In this document: piece by piece, positions 1 through 8,020 of the stretch
Numbering within the stretch: position 1 is the first letter of the stretch
How the letters are laid out: the number at the start of each line of letters is the position of its first letter
Assembly: GCF_041435335.1 (NCBI RefSeq)
Contig: NZ_CP108430.1
Coordinates: 6,857,001 to 6,921,000 of the forward strand
Source: Streptomyces sp. NBC_01283
Lineage (GTDB): Bacteria; Actinomycetota; Actinomycetes; Streptomycetales; Streptomycetaceae
DNA: 64,000 nucleotides
Direction of reading: 5' to 3'
The notes under the pieces: model-generated
The model's input: only the letters and a program-made list of their open reading frames with translations
Databases searched by the model: none
What the model was told of the DNA's origin: nothing
Made by a program: the position numbers and the translations under genes

Positions 1-136
1 TGCGTTCCCAGGAACGGACTTCCGAGGTACTTGGCTTGTGGCCGTGCACGTGGGCGAACTGCTCGGTCAGGCGGAAGAAGAGAGCACCGGACAGGCACTC
101 GGCGGCGACCGCGGCGGCGGAGTCGCGGAACAGCAA
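1..136 (-). CDS. N-terminus of a second nuclease/Schlafen-type (DUF2075-like) helicase, cut by window edge
   Basis: Reading the minus strand from a TTG at 136 gives an open frame of about 45 codons that runs off the left edge. It begins MLFRDSAAAVAAE and ends with HKPSTSEVRSWER. This aligns with the start of the complete gene at 237-2249 (MLLRKSAAEL ... ASWEHSLP), so it is the head of a paralogue in tandem. A GGGAG sequence lies six bases before the TTG. The shared leader and dyad upstream (see 153-170) support the start. I expect the missing part to carry the same PD-(D/E)XK-like nuclease plus P-loop helicase layout, but only the first residues are visible. Paralogy is seen; the function is inferred. 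Confidence 0.6.
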   Translation of the reverse strand, partial: MLFRDSAAAVAAECLSGALFFRLTEQFAHVHGHKPSTSEVRSWER

Positions 137-152
137 CGGATGCTCCCAGGCA

Positions 153-170
153 GCACGAAGTGACTCGTGC
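153..170. promoter_or_regulatory. Dyad GCACGA-N6-TCGTGC upstream of left nuclease-helicase gene
   Basis: Perfect six-base arms are separated by six bases, 17 bases before the TTG start at 136. The same arms, spacer length and distance occur at 2266-2283 before the paralogue, while the spacer bases differ. Conserved arms with a changed spacer suggest an operator or a leader hairpin. Confidence 0.55.
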
Positions 171-232
171 GGGTGGGGGCATGTCCTTCGTGACCCCGCC
201 GGAGCGGAGCGGAAGCCCGGCGGGCCGCGATG
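164..232. repeat. Direct repeat, copy 1 (partner at 2277-2327)
   Basis: A 23-base block (164-186) is identical to 2277-2299, and a second block of 22 bases (211-232) matches 2306-2327 with two differences; the gap between blocks is 24 bases here and 6 in the other copy. Each copy lies immediately upstream of one of the two paralogous minus-strand genes, so it most likely came from gene duplication that included the promoter region. Simple target-site duplication of a mobile element is a less likely reading. Confidence 0.6.
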
Positions 233-236
233 ACGA

Positions 237-2249
237 TTACTCGAACTCTATCGCGAGCTGTTGTGCGACGGCCTTCTCCGCAGGCGTGATCACCGGAGGG
301 AGCTTCTTCCTCGGGGGTTTGGCCAGTGGAGAGTCCGCGACTGTGCCGGAGATCAGTTCACGCAGCGCATTGCGGGTGATGGTGTCCTCCGAGTACAGAA
401 CGATGCCGCGACGTCCTCGCGTCAGGAGTACGTGATAGGCGTGACGGACCAGCTGGTCCACCCGCTCGTCACTCACCCATTTCTCTTGAAGCTTGCTGTC
501 CCGCGTTTTCGTCCGATCGACGACGAACTGCCCGTTGCGCCAGAGCAGGTCCGGGCCGAGGATGACTCCGGTCCAGTCGAACTCGAAGTTCTGGGCCGTG
601 AAGATACAGCCGACCTGTCCGAAGCCGCGTGGGTCCGTCGCCCATTGGCTGGTCTCGGGCACGTCGTCGAGACTGACTCCCTCCTTCGCGTTCCACGGGC
701 GGTGCCAATCCTTGATCTGCACTTCAAGAAGGAGTTCGCCGTTCGGTGGAGTCTTCCATTCCCAGCAGAATCCGGCTGTCATGCGGGCCTGCAGGTTGTC
801 TTCGCGGATCCTGCGCTCGAGGAAACTCTCCATCTCCTCCGGGCTCTCCGCGAGACGCACGTCGATGAGCCCGTCCGGTACCCATGCCGGGGCAGTGGTC
901 GCCTTGAGGCTGAGCAGTTTCGTCACCCACTCGCGGAAGGCGATGCTGCCTTCGGCCCGGAACATGCCGGGCAGTTCAATCACCTCGTAGTCGCATCCGC
1001 ATGCCTTGGCACGTTCGACGAGGTAGTCGACGGTTCCTACCTCCTTGGGGCGCAGGGACTGCCAGTCGTCGAGGAGGAAGACGGGGACCTCCGCGACATG
1101 AATCAGCTCGTCGGCCTGACAGAGGCCGCGAGCCTTCGCCGCCCTCTTGACGTCACGCCCGTCCGATTTGAGGCGCACTCGATGGGCTTCATCGCAGATG
1201 AGGACCTCCACCGAATCCTCCGGCAGATGTCCGAATTGCTGGAAATAGCGATAGTCCTTACGGGACTGCCGCTCTGCTGCCCCCTTCCGTCCGTAGGGAG
1301 CGGCAGCGACCGTCGAGTCGCGTAGATTCTTGGTGAACGAACGGGAGCCGCTGGCATGTACGACGTTGCGCCCCTCTTGACGCAAGGTGCGCAGCAGTTC
1401 CACGGCGACTGCGGTCTTTCCGCTGCCGGGGCCACCCTGCACGATGATGACTTTCTTGCGCCCTTTGCCGCCACTCGCACCGATCTTCCGGTGAACTTCC
1501 TGGAACGCGATCTCCTGTTCCTTCTGGAGGGCGAAGACCGGATGCGGGCTTCCCACGCGGCTGAACGCCTCACTCGACGACGGTGCCTCGTATTGCTGCG
1601 CCTGGCAGAGCACATCGGCTGCCCGCGCGCCGGGCACCCCGCCGGCAAGTCGGGTGGAGAGGAACCTTCTGAAATCCTCACGTTGATCTCTGGTGTACAG
1701 CTGTCCGTGAGTGCTCCGCTTCAGATCGAAAAGCGAACTGACTTCATGGCTGGCGTTGTGCAGCAGTGCGACTCCGGCGATTCTGTCGCGTTTGCCGTGC
1801 AGGGGCACGAGGCGCTGGATGAGGTACTCGCAGTAGCGCTGCACCTGGCGTACGGGATGAAGCTTGGGCTTGTCGTATCCGGCGTCCACAGCAATGGGGT
1901 TGGTGGGCGAAACCTCGGCCTTGTGCCACTGTTTGAGCTCTACGACGACATACGACAGATCGCCGGTGGTCGGATGCTGGCCCGCCAGGATCACGTCGGC
2001 TTCGCCCGCCATGCCGGGAGTCGAGTACTCGATGAGGACCTCGACATCGTCGAGACCACAGGAAGTCAGCGCCTCGACGACTTCTGGAAGGCTGTGTTCC
2101 CACGAGGCGATGAGCCCGCTGCCCGGTTGTTTCTTGCGGGGATGCGACTGCACGTACTCATTGATCAGCCGCTGGGTGAGCGGCAGGGTGTCCTGCCCGA
2201 CGGGCACGATGAGCGGGCGCAGTTCGGCGGCTGATTTCCGGAGCAGCAA
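237..2249 (-). CDS. PD-(D/E)XK-like nuclease fused to Schlafen group 3-type (DUF2075) helicase
   Basis: A 670-residue protein. The N-terminal part has a PD-(D/E)XK-like signature: Asp85 in EADVILAG, then Glu104 and Lys106 in VVVELKQW. The C-terminal two thirds is a P-loop ATPase with Walker A GGPGSGKT (272-279) and a Walker B DEAH box (353-356), as in the DUF2075/SLFN group 3 helicase family. Start is TTG at 2249, with GGGGAA six bases upstream and a leader matching that of the paralogue at 1-136. GC content looks lower than in the rest of the window, which hints at acquisition. Nuclease-helicase fusions of this kind are often suspected of nucleic-acid defence or repair; that role is inference. 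No partner methylase or toxin-antitoxin gene is visible nearby. Confidence 0.75.
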   Translation of the reverse strand: MLLRKSAAELRPLIVPVGQDTLPLTQRLINEYVQSHPRKKQPGSGLIASWEHSLPEVVEALTSCGLDDVEVLIEYSTPGMAGEADVILAGQHPTTGDLSYVVVELKQWHKAEVSPTNPIAVDAGYDKPKLHPVRQVQRYCEYLIQRLVPLHGKRDRIAGVALLHNASHEVSSLFDLKRSTHGQLYTRDQREDFRRFLSTRLAGGVPGARAADVLCQAQQYEAPSSSEAFSRVGSPHPVFALQKEQEIAFQEVHRKIGASGGKGRKKVIIVQGGPGSGKTAVAVELLRTLRQEGRNVVHASGSRSFTKNLRDSTVAAAPYGRKGAAERQSRKDYRYFQQFGHLPEDSVEVLICDEAHRVRLKSDGRDVKRAAKARGLCQADELIHVAEVPVFLLDDWQSLRPKEVGTVDYLVERAKACGCDYEVIELPGMFRAEGSIAFREWVTKLLSLKATTAPAWVPDGLIDVRLAESPEEMESFLERRIREDNLQARMTAGFCWEWKTPPNGELLLEVQIKDWHRPWNAKEGVSLDDVPETSQWATDPRGFGQVGCIFTAQNFEFDWTGVILGPDLLWRNGQFVVDRTKTRDSKLQEKWVSDERVDQLVRHAYHVLLTRGRRGIVLYSEDTITRNALRELISGTVADSPLAKPPRKKLPPVITPAEKAVAQQLAIEFE

Positions 2250-2265
2250 AGAGAATTCCCCACGG

Positions 2266-2283
2266 GCACGACGGATCTCGTGC
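2266..2283. promoter_or_regulatory. Dyad GCACGA-N6-TCGTGC upstream of complete nuclease-helicase gene
   Basis: Same perfect six-base arms and six-base spacer as at 153-170, again 17 bases before a TTG start (2249). Spacer bases are different (CGGATC here, AGTGAC there). Candidate operator or leader hairpin shared by the two paralogues. Confidence 0.55.
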
Positions 2284-2327
2284 GGGTGGGGGCATGTCCG
2301 ATGAGGGAAGCCCGTCGGGCCGCAATG
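2277..2327. repeat. Direct repeat, copy 2 (partner at 164-232)
   Basis: Holds the 23-base block identical to 164-186 and a 22-base block nearly identical to 211-232. It begins 28 bases before the start codon at 2249, exactly the distance seen for copy 1 and the start at 136. Confidence 0.6.
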
Positions 2328-2453
2328 GCTGCTCGTACATTAGCTCGCGGTGAGGCAGTTCGGCGTGCGATCACGCGAGGAAGCTGACGTACCGCGAGGA
2401 AGCTGAAGTACGAGGCTGACCTACGAGGAAGTCGAGCGGCAGCATGCTGTATT

Positions 2454-2477
2454 GGGGCGGGCCCTCGGGCCCGCCCC
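2454..2477 (-). terminator. Strong GC hairpin after small protein gene
   Basis: Perfect 11-base inverted repeat with a two-base spacer (2465-2466), ten bases beyond the stop of the small minus-strand gene at 2487-2615. No U-tract, as is usual in Streptomyces. Confidence 0.6.
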
Positions 2478-2486
2478 GCCTTCCGG

Positions 2487-2615
2487 TCAACCCAGAAGAC
2501 GCGCCGCGTTCTCCACACACGTCCGCACGAGGTCGGCACCAAGGCCCGCCGTGACGCCGATGAGGACGTCGCGGAGCCAGGTGCGGCGCTTGGGTGTGTA
2601 CTCGACGGAAGCCAT
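2487..2615 (-). CDS. 42-residue small protein, DUF6408-like
   Basis: Encodes MASVEYTPKRRTWLRDVLIG followed by a short hydrophobic stretch and VENAARLLG. I recall similar 40-residue proteins (VEYTPxRRxWLRD then a hydrophobic helix) annotated as DUF6408 in Streptomyces; that assignment is from memory. The ATG at 2615 has AAGGGG about ten bases upstream, and a perfect hairpin follows the stop. The basic head and hydrophobic tail suggest a membrane-associated peptide. Function unknown. Confidence 0.6.
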   Translation of the reverse strand: MASVEYTPKRRTWLRDVLIGVTAGLGADLVRTCVENAARLLG

Positions 2616-2888
2616 ACGGATGCATCCCCTTCGGTGAAATCGGGCGGCAGGAGGGCTCCCACCGGGAGCATCCACACGTCCGTACCAAAGGCCTCTGCAA
2701 AAGCAAGCCACGACTCGTACACCTCAAGGAGGTTCGGGGCGCAGATCAACCGTAGCGCACGGCTTATGGACCAAGGGCTGGAGTTGACGCTGCTCGCCGC
2801 AGCAAGTCCCCGACGCTCGCCCTGTTCTGGAGAGCGGGCCCGGCGTAGATTCCAGGACTCGATGTCGTGATCGTTGCTTGGGGGAGCT

Positions 2889-3461
2889 GTGGACTGGGGG
2901 ACGCTTGTCGCGGCGGTGAGTGGTGGCTCCATTGCCATTACCGGCACCGTCCTGGCCGATCACCTGCGTAATCGTCATGAGACCGGTCGCGGTCTCAGTG
3001 CGCGGCGGCGTGCGGTGTACATCGAGTTCATCAGTGCTGCCGAGGCGTGCCACTCACGGTTGCGGCAGATCGCGCAGACGGCCCGCGCGGAAAGCGGTGA
3101 GGGCGGTGATGAGGGAGGTGACCTCGACGTGGTCACGCGCGCGGCGCTGGCCGAAGCGGCGATCTATGAAGTGCGCGAGCGGCTGTTCATCGACGCGAGC
3201 GCTGACGTCGCAGGCGCGGGCCAGGTGATGTTCGAGCGGCTCCGGACGCTTCGGAGTGTGGTCGCGACGGGCGCCTCGCAGACGTCGCCCGCCTTCCATG
3301 CCGCCTATCACCCGTACATCGGGAGCGTATGGAGCTATCGCGTCGCCGTCCGCAAAGAGCTCGACGGGCAGTCCCTCTCACCCGCGGCATTCGGATGGGC
3401 AGGGTGGGACGGCAGGGACCGGTGTCCGGTGTGCCAGGGGCCGGACGGTGGCGGCGCGTGA
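2889..3461 (+). CDS. Conserved hypothetical protein with N-terminal membrane segment
   Basis: A protein of about 190 residues starting VDWGTLVAAVSGGSIAITG, a single hydrophobic segment followed by LADHLRNRHE and a soluble part rich in Ala, Arg and Glu that looks mostly helical. Streptomyces genomes have many small proteins with this head; none has a known role that I can name. GTG at 2889 is chosen because GGGGGAG lies just upstream; a TTG at 2874 is an alternative. The last third has unusual content (a CPVCQG pair of cysteines near the end) and overlaps the antisense small frame at 3335-3604, so the true 3' end may be eroded. Confidence 0.6.
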   Translation: MDWGTLVAAVSGGSIAITGTVLADHLRNRHETGRGLSARRRAVYIEFISAAEACHSRLRQIAQTARAESGEGGDEGGDLDVVTRAALAEAAIYEVRERLFIDASADVAGAGQVMFERLRTLRSVVATGASQTSPAFHAAYHPYIGSVWSYRVAVRKELDGQSLSPAAFGWAGWDGRDRCPVCQGPDGGGA

Positions 3462-3604
3462 GGGGACCACGGTGACGGGTTCGGTGGATAGTCCCAGTCG
3501 ATCGACGACTGGTACCGCTGGGACAGCCTGACCAGCTTGGCCCGGACCTCCGGGGTTGTCGGCAGCCGCCCGAGCTCGCAGGGGTAGCCGTACGGGCTGT
3601 CCAT
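3335..3604 (-). CDS. Small conserved protein, probably a 3'-truncated remnant
   Basis: Starts MDSPYGYPCELGRLPTTPEV and continues through RLSQRYQSSIDWDYPPNPSPW, which has the look of a real conserved Streptomyces protein. After about residue 46 the sequence turns to proline/histidine-rich composition like a shadow frame, and it overlaps the plus-strand gene ending at 3461. It follows the minus-strand gene at 3645-4340 by 40 bases, so they may have been an operon. I read it as a gene that has lost its original 3' end. A TTG at 3619 is an alternative start. Confidence 0.4.
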   Translation of the reverse strand: MDSPYGYPCELGRLPTTPEVRAKLVRLSQRYQSSIDWDYPPNPSPWSPHAPPPSGPWHTGHRSLPSHPAHPNAAGERDCPSSSLRTATR

Positions 3605-3644
3605 GTCCTCTGGCCGCAACGGAGTGGTTCACGCGGCATCCTCC

Positions 3645-4340
3645 TCAGTCGGCTGGCGGTTGGACGTCGCTGCTATCGCTGTTATCGCTGTGGTCGGGGC
3701 GGCGGGTCCACAGGGATATGTCACTGCTCGTCGCTACGGCGATGGTCTCGCCGGACGGAGAGAAGCCGAAGGCTCGGAGTTCCGAGTACGTGGAGTGGAA
3801 GATGTGCCACCACCGCTCTCCGTGCGGGCCGGAGTGGGGGAGTCCGCCGTCGCCCGAGAGGAGCACGCGGTCGTTGGGCCAGTCTGGAGTGACGGCCTCC
3901 AGGGTCCACCCGTCCCCGGTCGTCGTGTGCAACCCGCCGCCGAAGAGCCCTGCGATGCGTACGCGACTGCCTGCGATCGGCCCCAGTCCGGGGCAGGACA
4001 GATCAGCGACCGCGTCGGGTGTGCTGTCCTCGGGGTCGGGGTCGCGGTCCCTGGCGATCTTCTCCCCGGTGACGGCGTCGAAGAGACCGTGACCGTCGTG
4101 GGAGACCACCATCACCAGGTCACGCCCGCTCTCGGGGTGCGACGCGAAGCCGATCCCGAGGAGTCCACCGACCGGGGCGCCGTATTTGTAGTCGAAGACG
4201 GGCCGCCAGGGGTCGGGTGCGGGTATCACAGGAGCGGCCAGGAGCCGCTCCCGCAGGGCGTGTTGGTAGGAGGAAAGCCCCTGTTCAGGAGCGAGTTGCT
4301 CCACCGGGTCCGAGCCCGCGCTCTTGAGCCTCTTCGTCAT
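3645..4340 (-). CDS. Conserved hypothetical protein, beta-propeller-like
   Basis: A 231-residue protein starting MTKRLKSAGSDPVEQLAPEQ. It contains repeated short stretches of the type GRDLVMVVSHDGHGLFDAVTGEKIARDRD and GFSPSGETIAVATSSDISLW that resemble WD40 or similar propeller blades, but it is too short for a complete propeller. ATG at 4340 has GAAGAG directly upstream, which is a tight spacing. It is divergent from the nucleotidyltransferase gene at 4431. No signal peptide. Function not known to me; the blade similarity is inference. Confidence 0.55.
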   Translation of the reverse strand: MTKRLKSAGSDPVEQLAPEQGLSSYQHALRERLLAAPVIPAPDPWRPVFDYKYGAPVGGLLGIGFASHPESGRDLVMVVSHDGHGLFDAVTGEKIARDRDPDPEDSTPDAVADLSCPGLGPIAGSRVRIAGLFGGGLHTTTGDGWTLEAVTPDWPNDRVLLSGDGGLPHSGPHGERWWHIFHSTYSELRAFGFSPSGETIAVATSSDISLWTRRPDHSDNSDSSDVQPPAD

Positions 4341-4430
4341 CTCTTCATGATCTCGCTTCGATGGCTGCCCTGCGCAACCGGATTGCAATCGAGTGGCCCG
4401 GCTCGGTGCGGGCGTGGTGGGGTGGTGCGG

Positions 4431-5198
4431 ATGAGTGCCATGAATTTTGCCGATGATGACGTTTTCCTCGCTCACGTCACTGAGCGGCTGGCCACCCTCA
4501 GTGGCGTCCAGGCCGTCACGCTCGGCGGCTCGCGCGCGCAGGGTACGCATACGGCCGAGAGCGATTGGGACATGGCCGTCTACTACCGGGGCGCCTTCGA
4601 GCCCGCGGAGCTGCGTGCCCTCGGCTGGGAGGGTGAGGTCTTCGGGGTGGGTGACTGGGGTGGCGGTGTCTTCAACGGTGGTGCCTGGCTGACGATCGAC
4701 GGCCGGCGCGTGGACGTCCATTACCGCGACCTCGGTGTCGTGGAGCACGAGCTGGCCGAGGCGCGCGCGGGGCGGTTCCGCTGGGAGCCGCTCATGTTCC
4801 ATCTGGCCGGTATCCCCAGCTACTTGCTGGTCGCCGAGTTGGCCGTCAATCAGGTGCTCGTCGGTGAACTGCCCCGTCCCGCCTACCCGCAGGCCCTGCG
4901 CAAGGCAGCCCCGGAGGCATGGCTGGGCCGGGCGAGGGTCACGATGCGGTACGCCCGCTCCAACAACGCCCCACGCGGCCAGCACACCGAGGTCGCGGGT
5001 GCCATCGCCGTGGCCGCGATGCAGGCCGCTCACGCGGTACTGGCGGCGCGGGGCGAGTGGGTCACCAACGAGAAGCGGCTGCTGGAGCGGGCCGGGCTGC
5101 GGGGGGTCGACGGCATCCTGGCGGGGATGGGGCAGAGCCCGGATGCCTTGGAGAGTGCCATCGCCGAGGCGCAGGTGTTGTTGCTGGCCGCTGTGTAG
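4431..5198 (+). CDS. Nucleotidyltransferase-fold protein (aminoglycoside adenylyltransferase-like)
   Basis: A 255-residue protein with the polymerase-beta nucleotidyltransferase signature near the N-terminus: LGGSRAQGTHTAESDWDMAV, that is GGS-x3-G then the paired acidic residues SDWD. A third acidic position is likely in RRVDVHYRD. The C-terminal half is helical (AVAAMQAAHAVLAARGEW), as in KNTase/ANT-like proteins and in MNT/HEPN antitoxins. No HEPN partner is adjacent, so a stand-alone small-molecule or protein nucleotidyltransferase is more likely than a toxin-antitoxin pair. ATG at 4431 (MSAM) or at 4440 are both possible. Substrate unknown; not a recognised resistance gene. Confidence 0.7.
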   Translation: MSAMNFADDDVFLAHVTERLATLSGVQAVTLGGSRAQGTHTAESDWDMAVYYRGAFEPAELRALGWEGEVFGVGDWGGGVFNGGAWLTIDGRRVDVHYRDLGVVEHELAEARAGRFRWEPLMFHLAGIPSYLLVAELAVNQVLVGELPRPAYPQALRKAAPEAWLGRARVTMRYARSNNAPRGQHTEVAGAIAVAAMQAAHAVLAARGEWVTNEKRLLERAGLRGVDGILAGMGQSPDALESAIAEAQVLLLAAV

Positions 5199-5240
5199 AG
5201 GGGTGCAGAGGGGGCCCCACCGTCCTGGGCGAGAGCCTGT

Positions 5241-5290
5241 CGCCGTACGTGGCCGTACGTGGCCATATGCGGCTGTATGTGGCCGTACGT
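5241..5290. repeat. Five tandem 10-base repeats (consensus GGCCGTACGT)
   Basis: Five contiguous ten-base units, three of them GGCCGTACGT or one change from it and two diverged (GGCCATATGC, GGCTGTATGT). They lie between the nucleotidyltransferase stop and the FUSC start, about 190 bases before the latter. Ten bases is one helical turn, so the units face the same side of the DNA, which suits cooperative regulator binding. The rest of 5199-5482 shows only a C-rich tract before the FUSC gene. Confidence 0.6.
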
Positions 5291-5482
5291 GATCGCCTCC
5301 CGCCCGTCGAGCGTTCGGCAACCGTCACATCGGTGAAACGTGGCCGTTCCCTTTTCTCCCAAGTCGGCGCTTACGGTTGATCGCAAGCCCAGGCCGATGT
5401 CGTCCGGTGGTACGTACCCGTCAATGCCCCCAACCCCGCCCCACTCCGCCCCGCCCCGCCCCCGACGACGACAGGAACAACG

Positions 5483-7441
5483 GTGAGTCCGGTGATCTCC
5501 CGAGTGGCTTCCGCGCGCGCAGCTTCCCTTCCGCCCTGGCTCGGCCATGCCCTTCGTACGCAGCGTGGGCCCGTGCCGTGGCACGCCGTGCTGCGGGGTG
5601 CGCTGGCCGCGGGGCCGTTGCTGGGCGCGGGCGTGGTCTTCGGGCGGGTCTCCCTGGGGGTCGTGGCCGCGCTCGGAGCCATGCTGGCCGGGATCAACGA
5701 CCGGCCCGGGAGCCGTCGGGTCGCCGTCCGGCGCCTCGGACAGCCCGCGGTCGCCGGCGCGGCCGGGCTCGCCTTCGGGGCGTACGTCACCGGAGCCCCC
5801 GGCGTGGCGGGGGCCCTCGGAGTAGCCGGAGCACCCGAAGCCCTCGGAGCACCCGCAGCCCCCACAGGGTCCTACCTGCTCCCCCTCCTCTTCGCCGTCC
5901 TCGGCCTCCTCGCCGGAGCCTTCAGCGCCGTCGGGCCCGTCGCCTCCGCCTGCGGTACGCAACTGCTGGTCGCCGCCGCCATCGGGGCCGGGATGCCGTT
6001 GCCCGAGCCCGGGTGGCAGCGGGCCCTGTTCTTTCTCGCCGGGGCCGCGTGGCTGATCGTGCTGCGGCTCGCGCTGCCGTCGCCCGACGGCCGGAAGGGC
6101 AGGATGGGCAAGGCCGGGCCCTACCGCCTCGACGGCGAGCGCACCGCCGTGTCCGCCGTCTACGAAGCCGTCGCCGCGCTCCTCGACTCCGCGGGCACCC
6201 CCGGCTCGACCACCCGTCGCGCCGCACTCACCGCCGCCCTCGACCACGCCCAGGACGCCCTCTCCGGTCCTCGCCTGCGCAGGCACGCCAGCTCCGCGGC
6301 CGAACGGCGGCTGCACGCGCAGTACCGGGCCGCGCTGCCGCTCGGCGAGGCGGCGACCGCGCTCGCCTGGGCCGGTGAGCCGCTCCCGGCGCGTACGGGA
6401 GAGGGGCCGCGCCGCCTCGCGGCCGCCATCCGCGACGGCGCACCCTGCGGCCCGCTGCCCGCGCCCGCCCGCTCCGGCGCCGGGCTCCGCGCCCTCGACG
6501 ACGCGCTGCTGCACGCCGCCGAAGCCTTCGACAGCGGCACCGCGGGGCCCGCGAAGGCGGTCCACGGGCGCGGCCTCGTCGGCGTACTGCGCAAGGCGGT
6601 CGGCCCCGGCGGGCGCGAGTACGGCGTGCGGGTCGCGCTCTGCTTCGGGGCGAGCGCCGCGGTCGCGCAGGCCCTGCACCACCCGCACTGGTACTGGCTC
6701 CCCGCCACCGCTGTCTTCCTGGTCAAGCCCGACCTCGGGCCGCTGGCGTCACGCGTCCTGTGCCGAGCCCTCGGCACCGTCCTGGGAGCCGCCCTCTTCG
6801 CGGTGCTCGCCGCCCTGCTGCCACGGCCCGCCGGGCTCGTCGCCGTCGTCGCCGTGTGCGGCGCGCTGATCCCGGTGGCCACCCGGCACTTCGCCGCCCA
6901 GACCGCCGTCGTCACCGTCCTCGTCCTCGCCCTCGTCATGGTGGGCGGGGAGCCGCAGGCCTCCTGGGGACGGATCGGCGAGACGCTGCTCGCCTGCGGG
7001 ATCGTCCTGCTCGTCGGGCATCTGCCATGGCCGGTGCAGCGCGGCGGACGCGTACAGGACCGGCTCTCGGCCGCCCGCGCGTCCGCGCACGCGTACCTGC
7101 GCCACGTCCTGAGCGGCGCCTTCGCGGAAGAGGAAGGGGAGCCGGCGGGCGCCGAGCACCGCGCGGCCCGCTGGGCCCTGCGGCGCGAGGCCTACCGCAC
7201 GCTGGCCGAGGCCCGCGCCGCGATCGACCTGGCGGCCGCCGAACTCCCCACCGTGGCCCGGGTCTCCGAGGGCTCGGCGCAGGTAGCGGCCACCCTCGAA
7301 CGCCTCGTCGACACCACGACCGCCTGCGCGGTGCACGTCGACGACACGGGACGCCTGCCGCGGCGGCACGCCGAGCGCCTCGACACGCTGCTCGCGGAAC
7401 TCGGCGACGAGCGCACCGACGAACTCACCGCGGTGGCGTGA
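5483..7441 (+). CDS. FUSC-family inner membrane protein (aromatic acid exporter-like)
   Basis: A 652-residue protein with two clusters of membrane segments: roughly residues 30-190 (GALAAGPLLGAGVVFGRV, LLFAVLGLLAGAFSAV) and 375-520 (VALCFGASAAVAQALHHPHWYWLPATA). The second cluster has the FUSC hallmark of HPHWYWLP followed by VFLVKPDLG and a run of short helices. Long soluble alpha-helical parts follow each cluster. Members export fusaric acid or aromatic carboxylates, or are of unknown function; the substrate here cannot be told. GTG start at 5483 has AGGAAC upstream. Convergent with the DUF3574 gene, 37 bases away. Confidence 0.8.
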   Translation: MSPVISRVASARAASLPPWLGHALRTQRGPVPWHAVLRGALAAGPLLGAGVVFGRVSLGVVAALGAMLAGINDRPGSRRVAVRRLGQPAVAGAAGLAFGAYVTGAPGVAGALGVAGAPEALGAPAAPTGSYLLPLLFAVLGLLAGAFSAVGPVASACGTQLLVAAAIGAGMPLPEPGWQRALFFLAGAAWLIVLRLALPSPDGRKGRMGKAGPYRLDGERTAVSAVYEAVAALLDSAGTPGSTTRRAALTAALDHAQDALSGPRLRRHASSAAERRLHAQYRAALPLGEAATALAWAGEPLPARTGEGPRRLAAAIRDGAPCGPLPAPARSGAGLRALDDALLHAAEAFDSGTAGPAKAVHGRGLVGVLRKAVGPGGREYGVRVALCFGASAAVAQALHHPHWYWLPATAVFLVKPDLGPLASRVLCRALGTVLGAALFAVLAALLPRPAGLVAVVAVCGALIPVATRHFAAQTAVVTVLVLALVMVGGEPQASWGRIGETLLACGIVLLVGHLPWPVQRGGRVQDRLSAARASAHAYLRHVLSGAFAEEEGEPAGAEHRAARWALRREAYRTLAEARAAIDLAAAELPTVARVSEGSAQVAATLERLVDTTTACAVHVDDTGRLPRRHAERLDTLLAELGDERTDELTAVA

Positions 7442-7478
7442 CCACCTCGCCCGGGCCCAGGCAGGGCGCGGGCCGACC

Positions 7479-7964
7479 TCAGAAGTCCACGCGCACCCGG
7501 TCGTCGAGCCGCGCCACCGAATCCTGCGCGAACTCCTTCACGTAGTCCTCGCGGATCTCCTCGATCGAGGCATCACGCTTGTGCGCCTGCGACGACGGAT
7601 ACAGCAGGATCAGCTCGTACGAACGCTCACGCTCGATCTTGCCGTTCGAGTCCCGCCACTGGCCGCGGCCGTCCTGCACCGTGAGCCCGTCGGGGAACGA
7701 AGGCGTGACCTCGTCGTCGATGAACTTCATGAACTGCTTGTCGGTCACATCCGGGCCGCCGTCGGGACGTTCGGTCCCGAAGAGGAGACGCGTCTCGGTG
7801 TACGCGTCGCCACGGGACACCTGCGACGTCGTCGTCCTGCCGGGCGCTTGCGTGTCGGTGTCGAACGAGGCGTACGCGGCCGGGGCGCCGACCGCGATGA
7901 CCGTGGCCGCGGCGGCCGTCACGGCGAGGCGGGTGCGGGAGATGCGGGAGAGGGCGAGAGGCAT
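7479..7964 (-). CDS. Secreted DUF3574 protein
   Basis: A 161-residue protein with an N-terminal signal-like segment (RTRLAVTAAAATVIAVGAPA, AYA cleavage site near residue 32). The mature part carries the DUF3574 pattern: ETRLLFGTERPDG, FMKFIDDEVTPSFPDGLTV and GRGQWRDSNG. The family is of unknown function; the small ferredoxin-like fold is assumed from related proteins. ATG at 7964 has GAAAGGGA upstream. It is divergent from the phospholipase gene at 8250, and a pair of direct repeats lies in the shared promoter region. Confidence 0.8.
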   Translation of the reverse strand: MPLALSRISRTRLAVTAAAATVIAVGAPAAYASFDTDTQAPGRTTTSQVSRGDAYTETRLLFGTERPDGGPDVTDKQFMKFIDDEVTPSFPDGLTVQDGRGQWRDSNGKIERERSYELILLYPSSQAHKRDASIEEIREDYVKEFAQDSVARLDDRVRVDF

Positions 7965-8020
7965 GTCGGCTGATCCCTTTCGGCGGGGGGCGGGGACGAA
8001 GGCAGAGCGGTTTCTGCCGA

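Noticed and set aside
1..435. Plus-strand frames at the left end of the window
   Set aside because: They are Arg-rich shadows of the two minus-strand nuclease-helicase genes.
164..2327. Direct repeats as target-site duplications of an insertion
   Set aside because: Each copy lies at the same distance from the start of one of two paralogues, which fits duplication of gene plus promoter better; no transposase or terminal inverted repeats are present.
4431..5198. MNT/HEPN-type toxin-antitoxin module
   Set aside because: The nucleotidyltransferase motif is present, but no HEPN-domain partner with RxxxxH is adjacent.
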